Assembly: GCA_032719365.1 (NCBI GenBank)
Contig: CM064863.1
Location: 19,663,137-19,727,136, forward strand
Direction: 5' to 3'
DNA: 64,000 nt
From: Prinsepia uniflora
Taxonomy: Eukaryota > Streptophyta > Magnoliopsida > Rosales > Rosaceae
Shown piece after piece: positions 11,677 through 23,013 of the stretch. The stretch's first letter is position 1, and every line of letters starts with the position of its first letter. Below the pieces are notes generated by a model. It was not told the origin of the DNA, did not search any database, and was given only the letters and a program-made list of their open reading frames with translations. The position numbers and the translations under genes are program-made.

Positions 11677-13150
11677 TGATAGGACCCGTTCCTAAAATCA
11701 CCTTGGAAACTGCGTTCGGTCCTGCTCCCCTCTGACGAGCAACCCAAAATACCGAATTCACCTTTAACACTCGTTAGACAAGGGATTTCATGATCACTTT
11801 TGATAGATTAACTAAACAATGTCCATCCCTTACAAGTTAACCGCTCACATCTAGCCCACTAACCCCGTCAAGCAGTGGAAGCAGATGAATTTTCCAACTT
11901 AACTCCATTTTCCTTAACTCCATGATTACCATTAACACTTATTTACAACGTCAATCATATAGTAAAATTGTTAATATAAAAATAATAAGTCTATATAATT
12001 ACTTTATAGGTCGTTCTTACACCTCGTTTATAATCAAATCCTTATTGCATGCCCGTCTTATAATTTTCCGTGAAATCCTTTATTCGCCATAGTTTTTCTA
12101 TTAGAATTATTAAAAACTTATATGAACCCATATAATAAGTTAATCAAATAAAAATGCATAATAATAATAATAATGAAAGAAAATTCTATTCATATATACT
12201 TCTTATGTAATCATATCTCCATATTTTCCATATAGAATCTAAACATCAAATTTATCAGTTTAAGATCATTAATAACTAGATTAGTCTTAAGTTTATAACC
12301 AAATTTTCTTGTCATCAATTCTAATTTAAATATAAACATATTATATCAAAAATTCAGAAATACACCCAAACGACATCCAATTAACTCAAAACATGTACCA
12401 TTAGATATAGAATGAAAGGAAGAACATTTTTCATGTTGACCCCTATCGAAAGAGACACCGCATGCGCCCCTATGTGTTGCCTAGGCCCTTTGCTCGTGGT
12501 GGCCCGTGCCTGCACAATATCTCCTTCAACCACAGTCCCGACCTAGGTCTTCTGCACTCGGGTCGCCGGACTAGCGATTGTGACCCGGTTCTAAATTACA
12601 ATATTTACCTCCATTTTTCAAGTTCTAATAATCCAAATGTCCCTAGTCAATCTTAGAAGATGATCTTCTGGCTCAAAACTAAGTAAACTTACCTTAAATC
12701 CATAGGTCAAGCTTCTGAGCATACGGCTATGGTTCTAACCTTAGCTTAGGATGCTTCCTGCATCCATAAGCCCTGGTCTCACACTCTAATCAATAGAAGG
12801 ACCTTCAGAAAGGTGCCAAAATCAACAGAAGGACCTTCAGAAAGGTGCTAAAGTGTCAGTATCTACGATTTTAAACCCATAACCAAAAACCCGAAGTAGG
12901 AGCACATGGCTCTTCGATTTTCTCCTCACTGTTTATTCTTCCATTTCTCTTCTCTTCATCCATTTCTTTTTTCTCTTTTCTTCTTCTTCCTTCTTCCCTA
13001 TCTCTCTTCCTTCCTGGTTGATTCTTTCCTTCCTTCTTTTTTTCTTTCTCTTTCTCTTTCTCACGAGTTAGTTTGTGGTTGTTTTCCCCTTTCGGCTCTA
13101 GCCCACCGAATTACTACTCACACACACACACAATTCACATATTTACAGGG
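11677..13150 (-). mobile_element. Degraded, truncated large LTR, copy d
   Basis: It starts TGATAGGACCCG with 'ctgctcccctctgacgagc' near 11730, as in the other family members in this orientation. The 'acacccaaacgacatccaattaactcaaaa' zone (12360) and the GC-rich zone with 'cgtgcctgcac' (12505) also match the family in position. The expected GTCGTTACA end is absent and no target duplication is found, so the right end is approximate. It is more diverged than copies b, c, f and g. The pyrimidine-rich frame at 12906-13157 is low complexity. Confidence 0.5.
12789..12852. repeat. 32-bp tandem duplication
   Basis: Two adjacent 32-bp units sharing 'agaaggaccttcagaaaggt' differ at only two positions, which suggests a fairly recent local duplication within degraded LTR copy d. 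Confidence 0.9.
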
Positions 13151-13268
13151 GGACTAAGTCGGTGGATTTTTTTTAAAAAAAAGATAAGGGAGGAATTCTA
13201 AAAGAACATTCTAAATGAATAGTATCTATCATATTTAGTGATATACTTAGGGATATTTTGATGATTTT

Positions 13269-13430
13269 GGACACATAAAATTGATTATATTTAGTGATAT
13301 ACTTAATGTGTCTATCAATAAATAGTATTATTTTAATAAATTAAAAATCATGTTGTATTTATTTTATGTCGTAAATAAAATGTCACATTAAGTGTGCATG
13401 TCACTAAATGTAATCAATTTAGTGTGTTCA
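13269..13430. repeat. Imperfect inverted repeat (foldback, MITE-like)
   Basis: An arm around 13269-13312 (aaattgattatatttagtga..., ending cttaatgtgtc) is complementary to one around 13383-13430 (cacattaagtgtg..., with tcactaaatgtaatcaattt). A flanking 'aatagtattatt' at 13321 pairs with 'aataatactatt' at 13430-13441. The surrounding 13150-13683 is AT-rich with no gene. Confidence 0.6.
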
Positions 13431-13683
13431 AATAATACTATTAAAAAAATAGACAAATAACTTTTTAAATTTGCAGAATTTAAGCCAAACGAATCAAATT
13501 AATTTAAGTATTTAAGGAAAAATTGGGTTGCAATTTATTTTATGCCGTTATATGACCGAATTATTATTTTCGGTTAAACATTTTAATGTTACCTTTGTTG
13601 AATATTGAATTTGAAATCTGGAATGACCGTAAACATAACTAGTAGTAGTAGCTACCGCTTTGTGCAATTTGTTTGTCTATAAA

Positions 13684-14015
13684 TGTAAGACCCGTGTCTT
13701 GGAGGGAACGGTGAACGATCCCACATTCCTGCGAGAGGGGAATGGTCTGGGAAGAGAATGGTGGTGTGCCTTAAAGGTGTAAGCACACACCTATCTAGCA
13801 CAAGGCCTTTTGGGAGCTCAGTGACTTTCGGTTCGGTTAGAACTCCAAAGTTAAGCGAGTTGAGGTTGATGCAATTCCATGATGGGTGACCACCTGGGAA
13901 GTTGCACCGTGAGCTCCCGAAAACAAAACCGTGAGGGCAAGAGCAAGTAGGCCCAAAGCGGACAATATGGTGCTTGATGAGTCAGGTTTTGACCGAAGAT
14001 GGTTGGGTCATGACA
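13684..14015 (+). repeat. Cassandra LTR 1 with 5S-like box
   Basis: 332 bp. The 5S-derived block lies at about 13837-13917 and contains 'gaactccaaagttaagcgag' and 'gatgggtgaccacctgggaa', corresponding to the box A / intermediate element / box C part of 5S rRNA. It also contains 'ctatctagcacaaggccttt' near 13790, a Cassandra signature. Confidence 0.93.
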
Positions 14016-14086
14016 GAATGGTATCAGAGCCAGACCCCGACCGAGAAGTGTGCCAGCGAGGACGATGGGCCCTAAGGGGGGTGGAT

Positions 14087-14401
14087 TGTAAGACCCGTGT
14101 CCTAGAGGGAACAGTGAATGATCTTACATTCCTGCGAGGGGGAATGGTGATGTGCCTTAAAGGTGTAGGCACACGCCTATCTAGCACGAGGCCTTTTGAG
14201 AGCTCAATGACTTTGGGTTCGGTTAGAACTCCAAAGTTAAGCGAGTTGAGGTTAGTGCAATTCCATAATGGGTGACCCCCTAGGAAGTTGCACCGTGAGC
14301 TCCCGAAAACAAAACTGGGAGGGTAAGGGCGATAAGGTCCAAAGTGGACAATATTGTGCTGGATGAGTCGAATCTTGACCGAGAAGGGTCGGGTCCTAAC
14401 A
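14087..14401 (+). repeat. Cassandra LTR 2 with 5S-like box
   Basis: 315 bp. The 5S-derived block is at about 14221-14301, with 'gaactccaaagttaagcgag' and 'atgggtgaccccctaggaag'. It lacks a short stretch found in LTRs 1 and 3 near 'gaatggtctg'. It serves as the shared LTR of the two internal domains. Confidence 0.93.
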
Positions 14402-14472
14402 TAATGGTATCAAAGCCAGAACCCGACCGAGAAGTGTGCCAGCGAGGACGCTGGGCCCTAAGTGAGGTGGAT

Positions 14473-14803
14473 TGTAGGACCCGTGTCCTGGAGGGAATGG
14501 TGAACGATCCCACATTCCTGCGAGGGGAATGGTCTGTGAAGCGAATGGTGGTGTGCCTTAAAGGTGTAGGCACACACCTATCTAGCACGAGGCCTTTTTA
14601 TGAGCTCAATGGCTTTGGGTTCGGTTGGAACTTCAAAGTTAAGCGAGTTGAGGTTGGTACAATTCCATGATAGGTGAGCCCCTTGGAAGTTGCACCGTGA
14701 GCTCCCGAAAACAAAACCATGATGGCAAGGGCGAGGAGGCCCAAAGCGGACAATATCGTGCTGGATGAGTTGGGTCTTGACAAAGGAGGGTCGGGTCCTG
14801 ACA
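14473..14803 (+). repeat. Cassandra LTR 3 with 5S-like box
   Basis: 331 bp. The 5S-derived block at about 14617-14703 is more mutated (gaacttcaaagttaagcgag; gataggtgagccccttggaa). The 91 bp that follow, up to the next LTR at 14895, match nothing else I recognise here. Confidence 0.92.
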
Positions 14804-14894
14804 GAACTCTCGAGTCCTCATATCGTATCGTATCTCACATTCTCAAGGAGCTCTGCTGACATCTAGACTCCCCTCGAGTCTCAACCGTCGTACT

Positions 14895-17692
14895 TGACAG
14901 GACCCCTGGAGATTAACGTGGTACGTGTCTGCTCCCGTCACCAGGGATAATTCCATCTTTTGCCCAACCGGAGCTATCAGAGATCGCCAGGATCATGATG
15001 AGGAAAGTGATGTCTCATCTCTGCTACAGCCTGCATTCGCGATCAACCTGAAGGGCATTAAAAACATCAAAAGTTGTGAGTGGACAAAACAAACATTTTA
15101 TCAAAACATTTTATGAAAAGACCTTTATGCTCTTCACTAAAAAGTATGCATGTGTTCAAAAACCATTTCTCAACATAGAACACGGGGCCTTGGCCCAAAA
15201 TCCAAAATAAGGAACCTAGAACGAGTCTCCTTCTCAAAACATGAAACATAGGGTCTCAGCCCAATTCCAATACACGTGGATCTCAGCCCTAAATCGTCGC
15301 CGTGAAAACTCATACACATATACATAAATGCATATATAACCCATCCTAGACATCCTCTGATGTCAACTCGAGGCACACAGCCCCTAGGGAACTCATCCCC
15401 AATATATGTCACGATTTCTCTATATATAAGTATGCATACTACTCGGGATCTCACTCCGTGTCTACCCCCAGGAACTCTCCATCTAGGAGGCTTTGTCTCC
15501 GAAACCAGTCTGGCCATCTCTCCGAATCAGGTCTGGGATTCTATCATATCTTCCACTCCTGGAATGGGCTCCATATGAGGATTACTCAATCCGAGCAGTG
15601 GATTGTGACTCTCCAGGTCGACGTCTGGAGGAGACCAATCAACTCATAAAGGTGGGTATATACATACTAGTATAAAAACCACACTCGGGACTCATGCCCG
15701 ATAACACAAAGCAACTGGGCCTCCAGCCCGAACTTATGACTCAACGGGGCTTCTAGCCCGACTTCACAGTTTAACTGGGAATTAAGCCCAAAATCAAATC
15801 AACTGGGCATCAAGCTCGATACTTCAGGGCCAGTCTCGATTTCAATCATAGCGATGCGTGCAACCATCAATCCAGGACCGCTCTCAATCCTAGTATGTCG
15901 CCGTGAATATATCACTACCACGACCATCTCTAGAACATGGTACCCTCATCGTCGATCGATCTCCTAAATCGTACGCACCCCGAAGTCGAGCCTCCAGTGG
16001 CTGCTAGACAAAGAAACGTGCATACTGACCTCTCCGGAGGGAACACATCCCCAGTTCAAAGGCGAGCGTCACGTCGTCCGTCGCTGGGCACACAACACCT
16101 GTCGCGACCACGACTCAGACCCGTAGGTCATCAATGGGGCTACACGCCCAAAACAAAACCAAAACCAAATGGGTCTCACGCCCGGTTTTACCTTTTCAAA
16201 ACTATTTCATTAAAACTGAAAGCATAAGCACGTATAAGCAAGTATAAAATCCAAAAACCTCGAAATATGTGCCAATACGTAACACACACACAACATGCAC
16301 TCAAGGCATAAAAAACATGTATTAAAAGTACTTATAAAACATTTATGCATGCATCGATTCATAAAAGAAAGTCCACTCACAGACCGTCCGAGCTGCCGCC
16401 TCGATACGCGCGATGTACGCCTTCCTAGGTCAATCGCCGTCTCCGAGGTTCCCAAACCTGTCCAAATCACTTTAGAGGGTTACTAACTACTTAATTAACC
16501 CCTCACTAAAACCCCCTAATTTTCTGGAATTTGTAACTATTTTTAAACGCGATCCTAAACCTTCTGACAACCCGAACTATATCGAGACGATGTCCGATCG
16601 ACTCGAAACCAGTCCCAAAATGTTCGTTACATCGAATAGATGATTTCACATGTTGAAACTTTCCCCAAATTCTCCCCCCAAGTGCCGCCACGCGCTGCCG
16701 GATGGCCCTGCGCGTGGGCTTCACACGCCTGCACAGGGTCATCCTTGTCCTCCAGCTGACCGGGTCCGACCGAACGGTCTGGTTCGGCCATTGAAATCCT
16801 GTCCAACTAGACCGGCGTGACCGGTCCAGGCCCTTAAACCGTCCATTCTTCGTTCCTTTTCTTCCTAACCAATCCTAAACTTCCTATTTTGATCCTAGAA
16901 ACCTAAATATGCAATTAAAATCGCCAAAACCCCACAAAATCCTATCGGTTCGATTTCCTCCCTCACAGTTCAATATCCCAGTTTTTCCCCAAGGCTTCTC
17001 CACTAACCACCACCCAAAACCATCTATAAACTTCCTAAACAACCTAATAAACCTATTCTAATCGATTAAAACAGCCCATAACGTACAAAATCGAAAAATA
17101 ATGAAAAATGGGCAAAACCAAGCTTACCGTGCACTGGGGTCCTCAGCCGTCCAAAGCGGCGCCATCCTTGGCCAGCCACCACCATCATCCTGCCCTCACT
17201 TCACTCTCTTGGTCTCAAATATGGTCAGATGGGGGAAGGGTTTGGATTGCGTTGGATGGGTTGATCGGGTTTGGTGGGGAAATGGTCGAACACAAAGGGG
17301 AGGGGATATGCATGAACGGGAAAATGATGGGGAATTGATGAATGACACATCCATTAGGCCTGTCCTAAAAAGATGGGCCCACTTAATGCCAAAAAGGTCT
17401 TCGTCTCGTAAAACGTGCAATAGTTCGTTCGAACTTCCGTGAGCCTTAACTTTTCCGTCGAACGTCTGAATTCGACGTGCCGCTTGTCTACGGATTCGTA
17501 TCGACGCGATCTACGTAACGGTCCTCGGCCATCGGACCTCTCTAGTCAAAAGTCAACTTTTCGCCCTCGTTTAGGGGGAAAATCGTAATTTTGCCCTGAA
17601 CGTCCGTTAATCCTCGCCTAATTCCCGATTAGCCTCGCTAATCCGTCATTAATCCCTAATTACTCCTTAAAATTTAGGGACGGGTCATTACA
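14895..17692 (-). mobile_element. Large gypsy-type solo LTR, copy e
   Basis: It begins TGACAGGACCCC and ends GGGACGGGTCATTACA. Family blocks occur in the usual order: 'gtatgcatg' 15145, 'tatgcatgcatcg' 16345, 'gtccactcacagaccgtccg' 16371, 'cacgcgctgccgg...gcgcgtggg' 16690, 'ccggcgtgaccggtcc' 16811 and 'ctacgtaacggtcctcgg' 17510. Its immediate flanks GTACT and ATAAA do not match, unlike copies b, c and g. The 17101-17442 frame is not a credible gene. Confidence 0.82.
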
Positions 17693-18929
17693 ATAAATGT
17701 GGATTTTAAGCTCTTCTAACAAAAAATAAAATTGCTTGTAAGCTTTGAGCTAAGCACAATTAGAGTGGGTTTTAGAAAGTATGGAATAATAATTTGATAT
17801 TCAAACTATATTTCATATGGTGGTAAGTGTGGAGGAAGAGTGCTTGACACTTATTATGAACACCTGCCCGTACAAATATGGTGGTCCAATAGAATTCATT
17901 AACCAATTTCCTCTGGGGGTGACCTAATCACACTAGTCCTTAAGCATTTGTGGCTACAAAGGTCCACTCTCACATTCTCATTAATCACATCAATATATCA
18001 AATAATATATATATATATAATATGTAGAAGTTGCTCAAAAGGCTAAACCTCAAATCAAAGAAACCAAGAAAAAGAAACTACTCATATCATCGTCAATAGA
18101 TACCGTAACATACCCTAAACAACTCCAAATCCTATCATTAAGAGTTAATGCTGCTTTCTTTCTTTCTTGCCTCTCTTCCTGTTAACCCGAAGTTGACCAA
18201 CACCATCGCTATTTGGTCTTGATTGCTATGGATGGATGGGGTCTCAATCATCATTACCATTATCTTTTTTATTCGATGTGTCGTTTTGGTGTATTGCTAT
18301 TATCTTTCTTATGCATGTGGATGTCTAATTATATTGTTTTTATGTACATATGGATCAAAACATAAATATTCTCTTTAGTTTAGATATTTGATTTGATTTC
18401 GGATGCTTTGTTCTTTGGAAGATCGAAACACATCCCCTTTGAAGTTTAATTTGGCCATTAATTAATTGGGCATGAATATATATGATATCTGCAATGACTG
18501 AAAAAGTTTTCAAAGGAAAAAGCGGGTAAGGAGACTTGAACGACACGTATGCTTGATCTCATCATCATCAAGATTGAAGATTTTATCTTAATCAACCCCT
18601 AAACAGAGAAACAAATTATTAGTTTTTATTGGGATTATGTTAATCTAATAACTTTAATAAAGTTGATATTAATCCATACCAACTTGGTCTGCCTTTCTTT
18701 TGCTTTCAGCCATTTGGTGGAAGTGAAACACACTACGAGAACATACTATATATGCAGATTGGGGTGGTAGGAATCCAATTTGAACATGAAGTCTAATTGA
18801 AAAGGAAGGGAATCAATCGTTTGTACGTACAAGAACCTCAATCGACGACAGAGAGATGATAGGTTAAGATAATGCCAGATGAATTCATCTATATGAGCAA
18901 AAGTAAAATTGATCGGGTTTAAATATAAA
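17693..18929. other. AT-rich intergenic sequence, no gene seen
   Basis: No long open frame, tRNA-like fold or repeat terminus is evident. An (AT)n run lies at about 18005-18020. The 18355-18546 frame on the - strand has no recognisable family. Confidence 0.6.
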
Positions 18930-20644
18930 AGGATGAAATTCTTGTTTACATCCGAAAAAATTTCATTGGGCTAAAGCCAATATTCGAAGGAATTAAAGGC
19001 CCAAAAAAATAAAAATCCAACTCAACGACTACTTGGAACGTGAAACGGAAGAAAGCATGATCAGTTCTAACAAGCGAAGAAAATGAAGGCAAGGGGGATG
19101 TTTCTAACGAAAAAAAGGGAAACATAGGACCCACCAGAAGCACTTGGCAACTTGATCAGCTTTCATACCGCCTATAAAAGGAGAAGAACTCAATTTCTCA
19201 AAGTACCCACAATCAACCAATCAAATTCAACAAATTGATCTCCATCAACTTTTGAACCTATGAACACCTAACCAAGGTTTCATGGTTTAACAAAAGCTGA
19301 CCCTTGTGGAAAAAATTGCTTATTTCGACCTAGAAAATCAAGATGCAGCTTCCCTTCTCGCCTCATCGAGGCATTTATGCAAAAAATTAATCGTTTTTCT
19401 GACCCTCCACCAGTAATGTTATAATGGTTAGCTTCATATCCTATATTAACCTTCTTTCTGACTAAATATTGTTATTAAGGTTAATCTCATTTCTACTGCC
19501 AGTTCATGGATGGTCGTTGAGGTTTATAGAGATTAACCTTCTTCTAACTAAGCATTGTCATAAGAGTTAATTATTTTTACTACCGACTCATAGAAAGGCA
19601 TCCCGATTACCGGCTCATGGGAAGTCATCCAGACTACCAGCTCACGAAAAGTCATCCCGATTACTGGCTCACAGAAGGTCATCATGACTGTATGTTCATT
19701 GCCGGTTACTGAGCTACTCAAACCTCCCTTTCGATGTCTTGCCATCGCATTTGAGTGTTATGTCATCTCATGAAATGATTTCCTACTGATATCCATTTCA
19801 ATGGATGATTTCTGAAATTTCTTGCTTGATAAGGGCTTGAATGCAAAGAAAATAATTTACTTTTATATACTTGTAGTTTCAGTTGTTGCTCAATTCAATT
19901 CTAGTACTTTTACAGTCCAGTATTTATATTTCCATTTTCATTTCAATACAAATCAGGTTTTCTTGAGTAGTAATTGGTACTTGAGATACACCATCTAAGT
20001 ATGGTTCACGATTTTCCAAGTCGAGATACCATCCTTGAGCATTGGTCTGAATACTTTGATTCCGGCTTGAGGGAACCTCGGACCTTTAACAACTTGGCCA
20101 CTAAAATAACTATGTCACCAACTTGAATCTCATGGGGAATAACTGAACTTGGTCTATGTTGGAAAAAAAAATTATTAAAGTCATTGAAAAATGTATAGAA
20201 AAGAACAACACAAGCTAATTTTGTACGCTTGCCTCAGGGTCGCTTTGATAAGAAGAAACGTTCTTGGGAAAAACTCGAAACTCATCTACACTGTCAAGTA
20301 GCAACTTTTACTAGTGGTAGTCCTGCACTTGAGTTGAAAGGCCTACTTGCTTCTTGATCTGCTCATTCAGGGAATACCGTGGCTAAAGGTCCATCACGCT
20401 CAGCCCATCCACTATCATCTGCAACACATCACCGACAAAAAATAGACCCTAAGAATGGTCCGGCCGCCTCGTTCTGCAGATCAGGTTTCACGCAGAGGTC
20501 TAGTAATAATTTTCTTGGAACACTCGACTCCTAAAACGAAAAAAATATTTTAGGCAGAAATAATTCTATTTTAATTAGTAGAATTAACTTAAATGAATAA
20601 TATAAACATTGTAAGATTAATTATAGTAAAAATATGTTTAGTAT
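18930..20644. other. Probable degraded LTR-like or repeat sequence with a TATA motif
   Basis: A promoter-like 'gcctataaaaggagaag' near 19170 is followed by a leader-like stretch and by 27-bp tandem repeats, a layout common in long plant LTRs. No terminal repeats or target duplications could be placed and no protein was recognised in 19830-20644. Confidence 0.3.
19587..19694. repeat. 27-bp tandem repeat, four units
   Basis: Units start at 19587, 19614, 19641 and 19668, each of the form 'ctca...gtcatcc-gattac-gg'. The period is exactly 27 bp, so the - strand reads as a degenerate 9-residue repeat inside the 19548-19745 frame; it is not judged a gene. Confidence 0.9.
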
Positions 20645-20653
20645 GTGTATCAT

Positions 20654-21770
20654 TCAAGGATTGAAATATCGATATCGACAGATATATCGCTAATCAAATT
20701 TAAGGATATCTCGCACCAAATATCGACATCGATATCGTTTACGGTCAATAAAAATGACGGAAATTAGGTCTAACAGTAGGAAATTTGGAATGAAACTTTG
20801 GGAAAAACTTAAGTACCCAATGATGATTATATAGGACTAATAAAAACTATAAAATGACTTTGATATAATAAATATATGATGAATAATATGATACAATAGA
20901 GTTCTGTCGATGACTAGTAATATAAAAATTTAAACATAAATATAAATTGAAGTGAATTACTATAATTGAATGTTAATATAATTAAAAACATAACAATAAG
21001 CATAAAAAATTTTGAATGGAAGAAAAATTATAAAATTAGTAAATATATTTAAAATTGAAAAAAAAAAGAAAAAAAATAGAGTCAATCTTTGTTTAAAAAT
21101 TGGAAAGGATTGATATATTTAAAATTGAAAAAAAAAAAATATAATTGAAAATAAGAAAAAATTGAAAATAAGAAAAAAAATGAAAAAAAAAACATTAGCA
21201 AGAAGGAAAAAAAAATTTGGAAAGGATTGATATATTTAAAATTGGAGAAAAAGGATAAATATAATTGAAAATAAGGAAAAAAATGAAAAAAAAACATTAG
21301 CAAGAAGAAAAAAAATAGCAAGCAAAAAAAAATAGCAAGCAAAAAAGAAAAAAACGGAAAGTAAAAACATTACAACGCGGCCTGCCTGGGGTTGAACCTA
21401 GGGGTTTGAACTAAAAACAAGTCATAACCAACTCAACTAACAAGCCTAATTGAAAATATAAGTATCCAAATAATATATAAAGTATAAATACTAACTTAAA
21501 AACAGTCATCCCCTACCTCGCGCGGACATGCGATTCAGGTTTTTTTTTACCCAGCGGCATGACCCGACTGGTTTAAACTCATTTTACGTCCTATTTTCAC
21601 CCAATTTAGGCCGATCTCGATCGTTTTAAGTAAATAATGAGATCTATTTCCTTAAATTAAGAAAAAATATCGAAATTTCGTGAGATATCTTCCCCCTTCT
21701 TATGTGCTGCCGGCCAATTTTAACAAAATATTAACAACATTTTGCTAATATCCACCGATATTTTTATCAA
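20654..21770. mobile_element. Mutator-like non-autonomous DNA element, copy 2 (inverted relative to copy 1)
   Basis: It starts TCAAGGATTGAAATATCG and ends with 'accgatatttttatcaa'. The flanks GTGTATCAT (20645-20653) and TAGTATCAT (21771-21779) agree at 7 of 9 bases. Its left part is the reverse complement of the right part of 2486-3740. The middle is A-rich with a duplicated block. A segment at about 21375-21455 resembles the T-arm of a tRNA but does not form a full tRNA. Confidence 0.6.
21104..21315. repeat. A-rich imperfect tandem duplication (about 110 bp x 2)
   Basis: The phrase 'ggaaaggattgatatattta' followed by poly-A-rich sequence and 'acattagcaagaag' occurs at about 21104-21215 and again at 21218-21310. 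The - strand frame here (F/L-rich) is low complexity, not a membrane protein gene. Confidence 0.8.
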
Positions 21771-21779
21771 TAGTATCAT

Positions 21780-22775
21780 TTACCACGTCATGTATTGAAA
21801 TTTTAAAATGTGTTTCAATTCTAGCTACAAACATCGGGAAAAGGTCGACTAAGGTATCAAGGAGCAAAGATAGATTAGAGCAATGATAATGCACGTATTG
21901 TTCTTTTAAAAAAATGATAATCCACCTACGAGGCAAAAAGAATTTATATATTTTAAACTCTAATTTGTAGTCGTAGCCAGATCTTTATATATAATAAGAA
22001 ATTATTGGTCAATCAGAACAAAAACAAAATTATTGGTCAAATGGAGAGAGAACATTTATTCTATGTATACTCCATTCAACAAGTAAAAAGTTGAAACTAT
22101 TTCCAAAAGTAATTGTTTTTCTTTTTCCATTGGGTTTTGAGCAATAAGCGGTTGACGAGTGTGAATTTCAAGCCATCAAAGGTGAAAGAAATAAAAATGG
22201 TATGATGAAGTGTGGATCTTCGTGTCAATTGCCAAAGCAATCCTTGAGAAAAAGCATGTTTATGATCATTGGATTACTACAATTATAATGATTCATGCAT
22301 TTAAACATAAACTTATTGTTACCTTTCTTTTTTATTTCACAACTATGAAAACATTCAAATGTGAGGATTCATGGAGGAAAAATATTATTGTATTACTTAT
22401 TTTTAAATAGATTGAGATTAATGGTTTTTTTTATAATTATTATTATTTATATCTGAGATTGAGATCAATGGTTATGACGAGTTTATTTTTTTAATTCAAT
22501 TTTTATTTTTTAAAGATCAAATCAAAATTCAAATAAAAAGAGGTGGCAGTGAATTTTTCATAAAAATGAATCTATAGTATTACGTTTATCTCATAAAAAT
22601 GGATCCATAAAATAATATTATTATTTGACGGAAGAGAAACGAAAATGGAGATAGAGTAAAGGTAAAAACACATTTAATTGCGATGATGTCCTACTCATCC
22701 TGCCCTTGACATGCTTTGCACGCGAATCTTTGACAATGCAGGAGGACATGGAATTCCCAATTAAGAGGCAAATTG

Positions 22776-22778
<3 letters not shown>
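21780..22778. other. AT-rich intergenic sequence, no gene seen
   Basis: Nothing beyond short chance frames is visible. Confidence 0.55.
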
Positions 22779-22815
<37 letters not shown>

Positions 22816-22850
22816 TTGTGGGTCGTGGGTCGTGGGTCGTGGGTGGGTAT
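22779..22850 (+). repeat. (AG)16 microsatellite next to a G-quadruplex-capable GGGTCGT array
   Basis: An AG dinucleotide tract (22779-22811) runs directly into five GTGGGT(T/C) heptamers ending GGGTGGG. Four or more GGG runs separated by 1-4 bases fit a canonical G-quadruplex pattern. Confidence 0.9.
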
Positions 22851-22979
22851 CTACTATCTTATTCTTAGGGAATAGCGACATGTTCCTTATGATTTACCCA
22901 CTACAATCTACAATTGTGATTTTCAAGCTCTTCAATTTGACTAATTGCAATTTGCATGCCCCTCCATTCTCATCTCTCC

Positions 22980-22980
<1 letters not shown>

Positions 22981-23010
<30 letters not shown>
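22981..23010 (+). repeat. (TC)15 microsatellite
   Basis: A perfect TC dinucleotide run, complementary to the AG tract about 170 bp upstream. Confidence 0.95.

Positions 23011-23013
<3 letters not shown>

Larger units (their letters stand above)
13684..14803 (+). mobile_element. Cassandra TRIM multimer: three LTRs, two internal domains
   Basis: Three direct LTRs (13684-14015, 14087-14401, 14473-14803) begin TGTAAGACCC/TGTAGGACCC and end near TGACA/TAACA. Two internal domains of 71 bp each separate them (14016-14086 and 14402-14472). Each internal domain starts with a methionine-tRNA-type primer site, TGGTATCAGAGC (14019-14030) or TGGTATCAAAGC (14405-14416), and ends in a purine-rich tract. 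Each LTR holds a 5S-rRNA-derived block, the hallmark of Cassandra, a non-coding LTR element widespread in plants. The LTR-int-LTR-int-LTR layout is expected from unequal recombination between Cassandra copies. The open frames across it are incidental. Confidence 0.95.

Noticed and set aside
13837..14703. Three 5S rRNA genes
   Set aside because: Only the internal promoter-like portion of 5S is present, embedded in Cassandra LTRs, with mutated and missing 5' and 3' parts; these are not functional rRNA genes.
21082..21342. Hydrophobic membrane protein
   Set aside because: The F/L-rich translation comes from poly-A-rich duplicated DNA.
21375..21455. tRNA gene
   Set aside because: A GGTTGAACCTAGG-like T-arm is visible but no acceptor stem or anticodon arm could be formed; it lies within a transposon copy.
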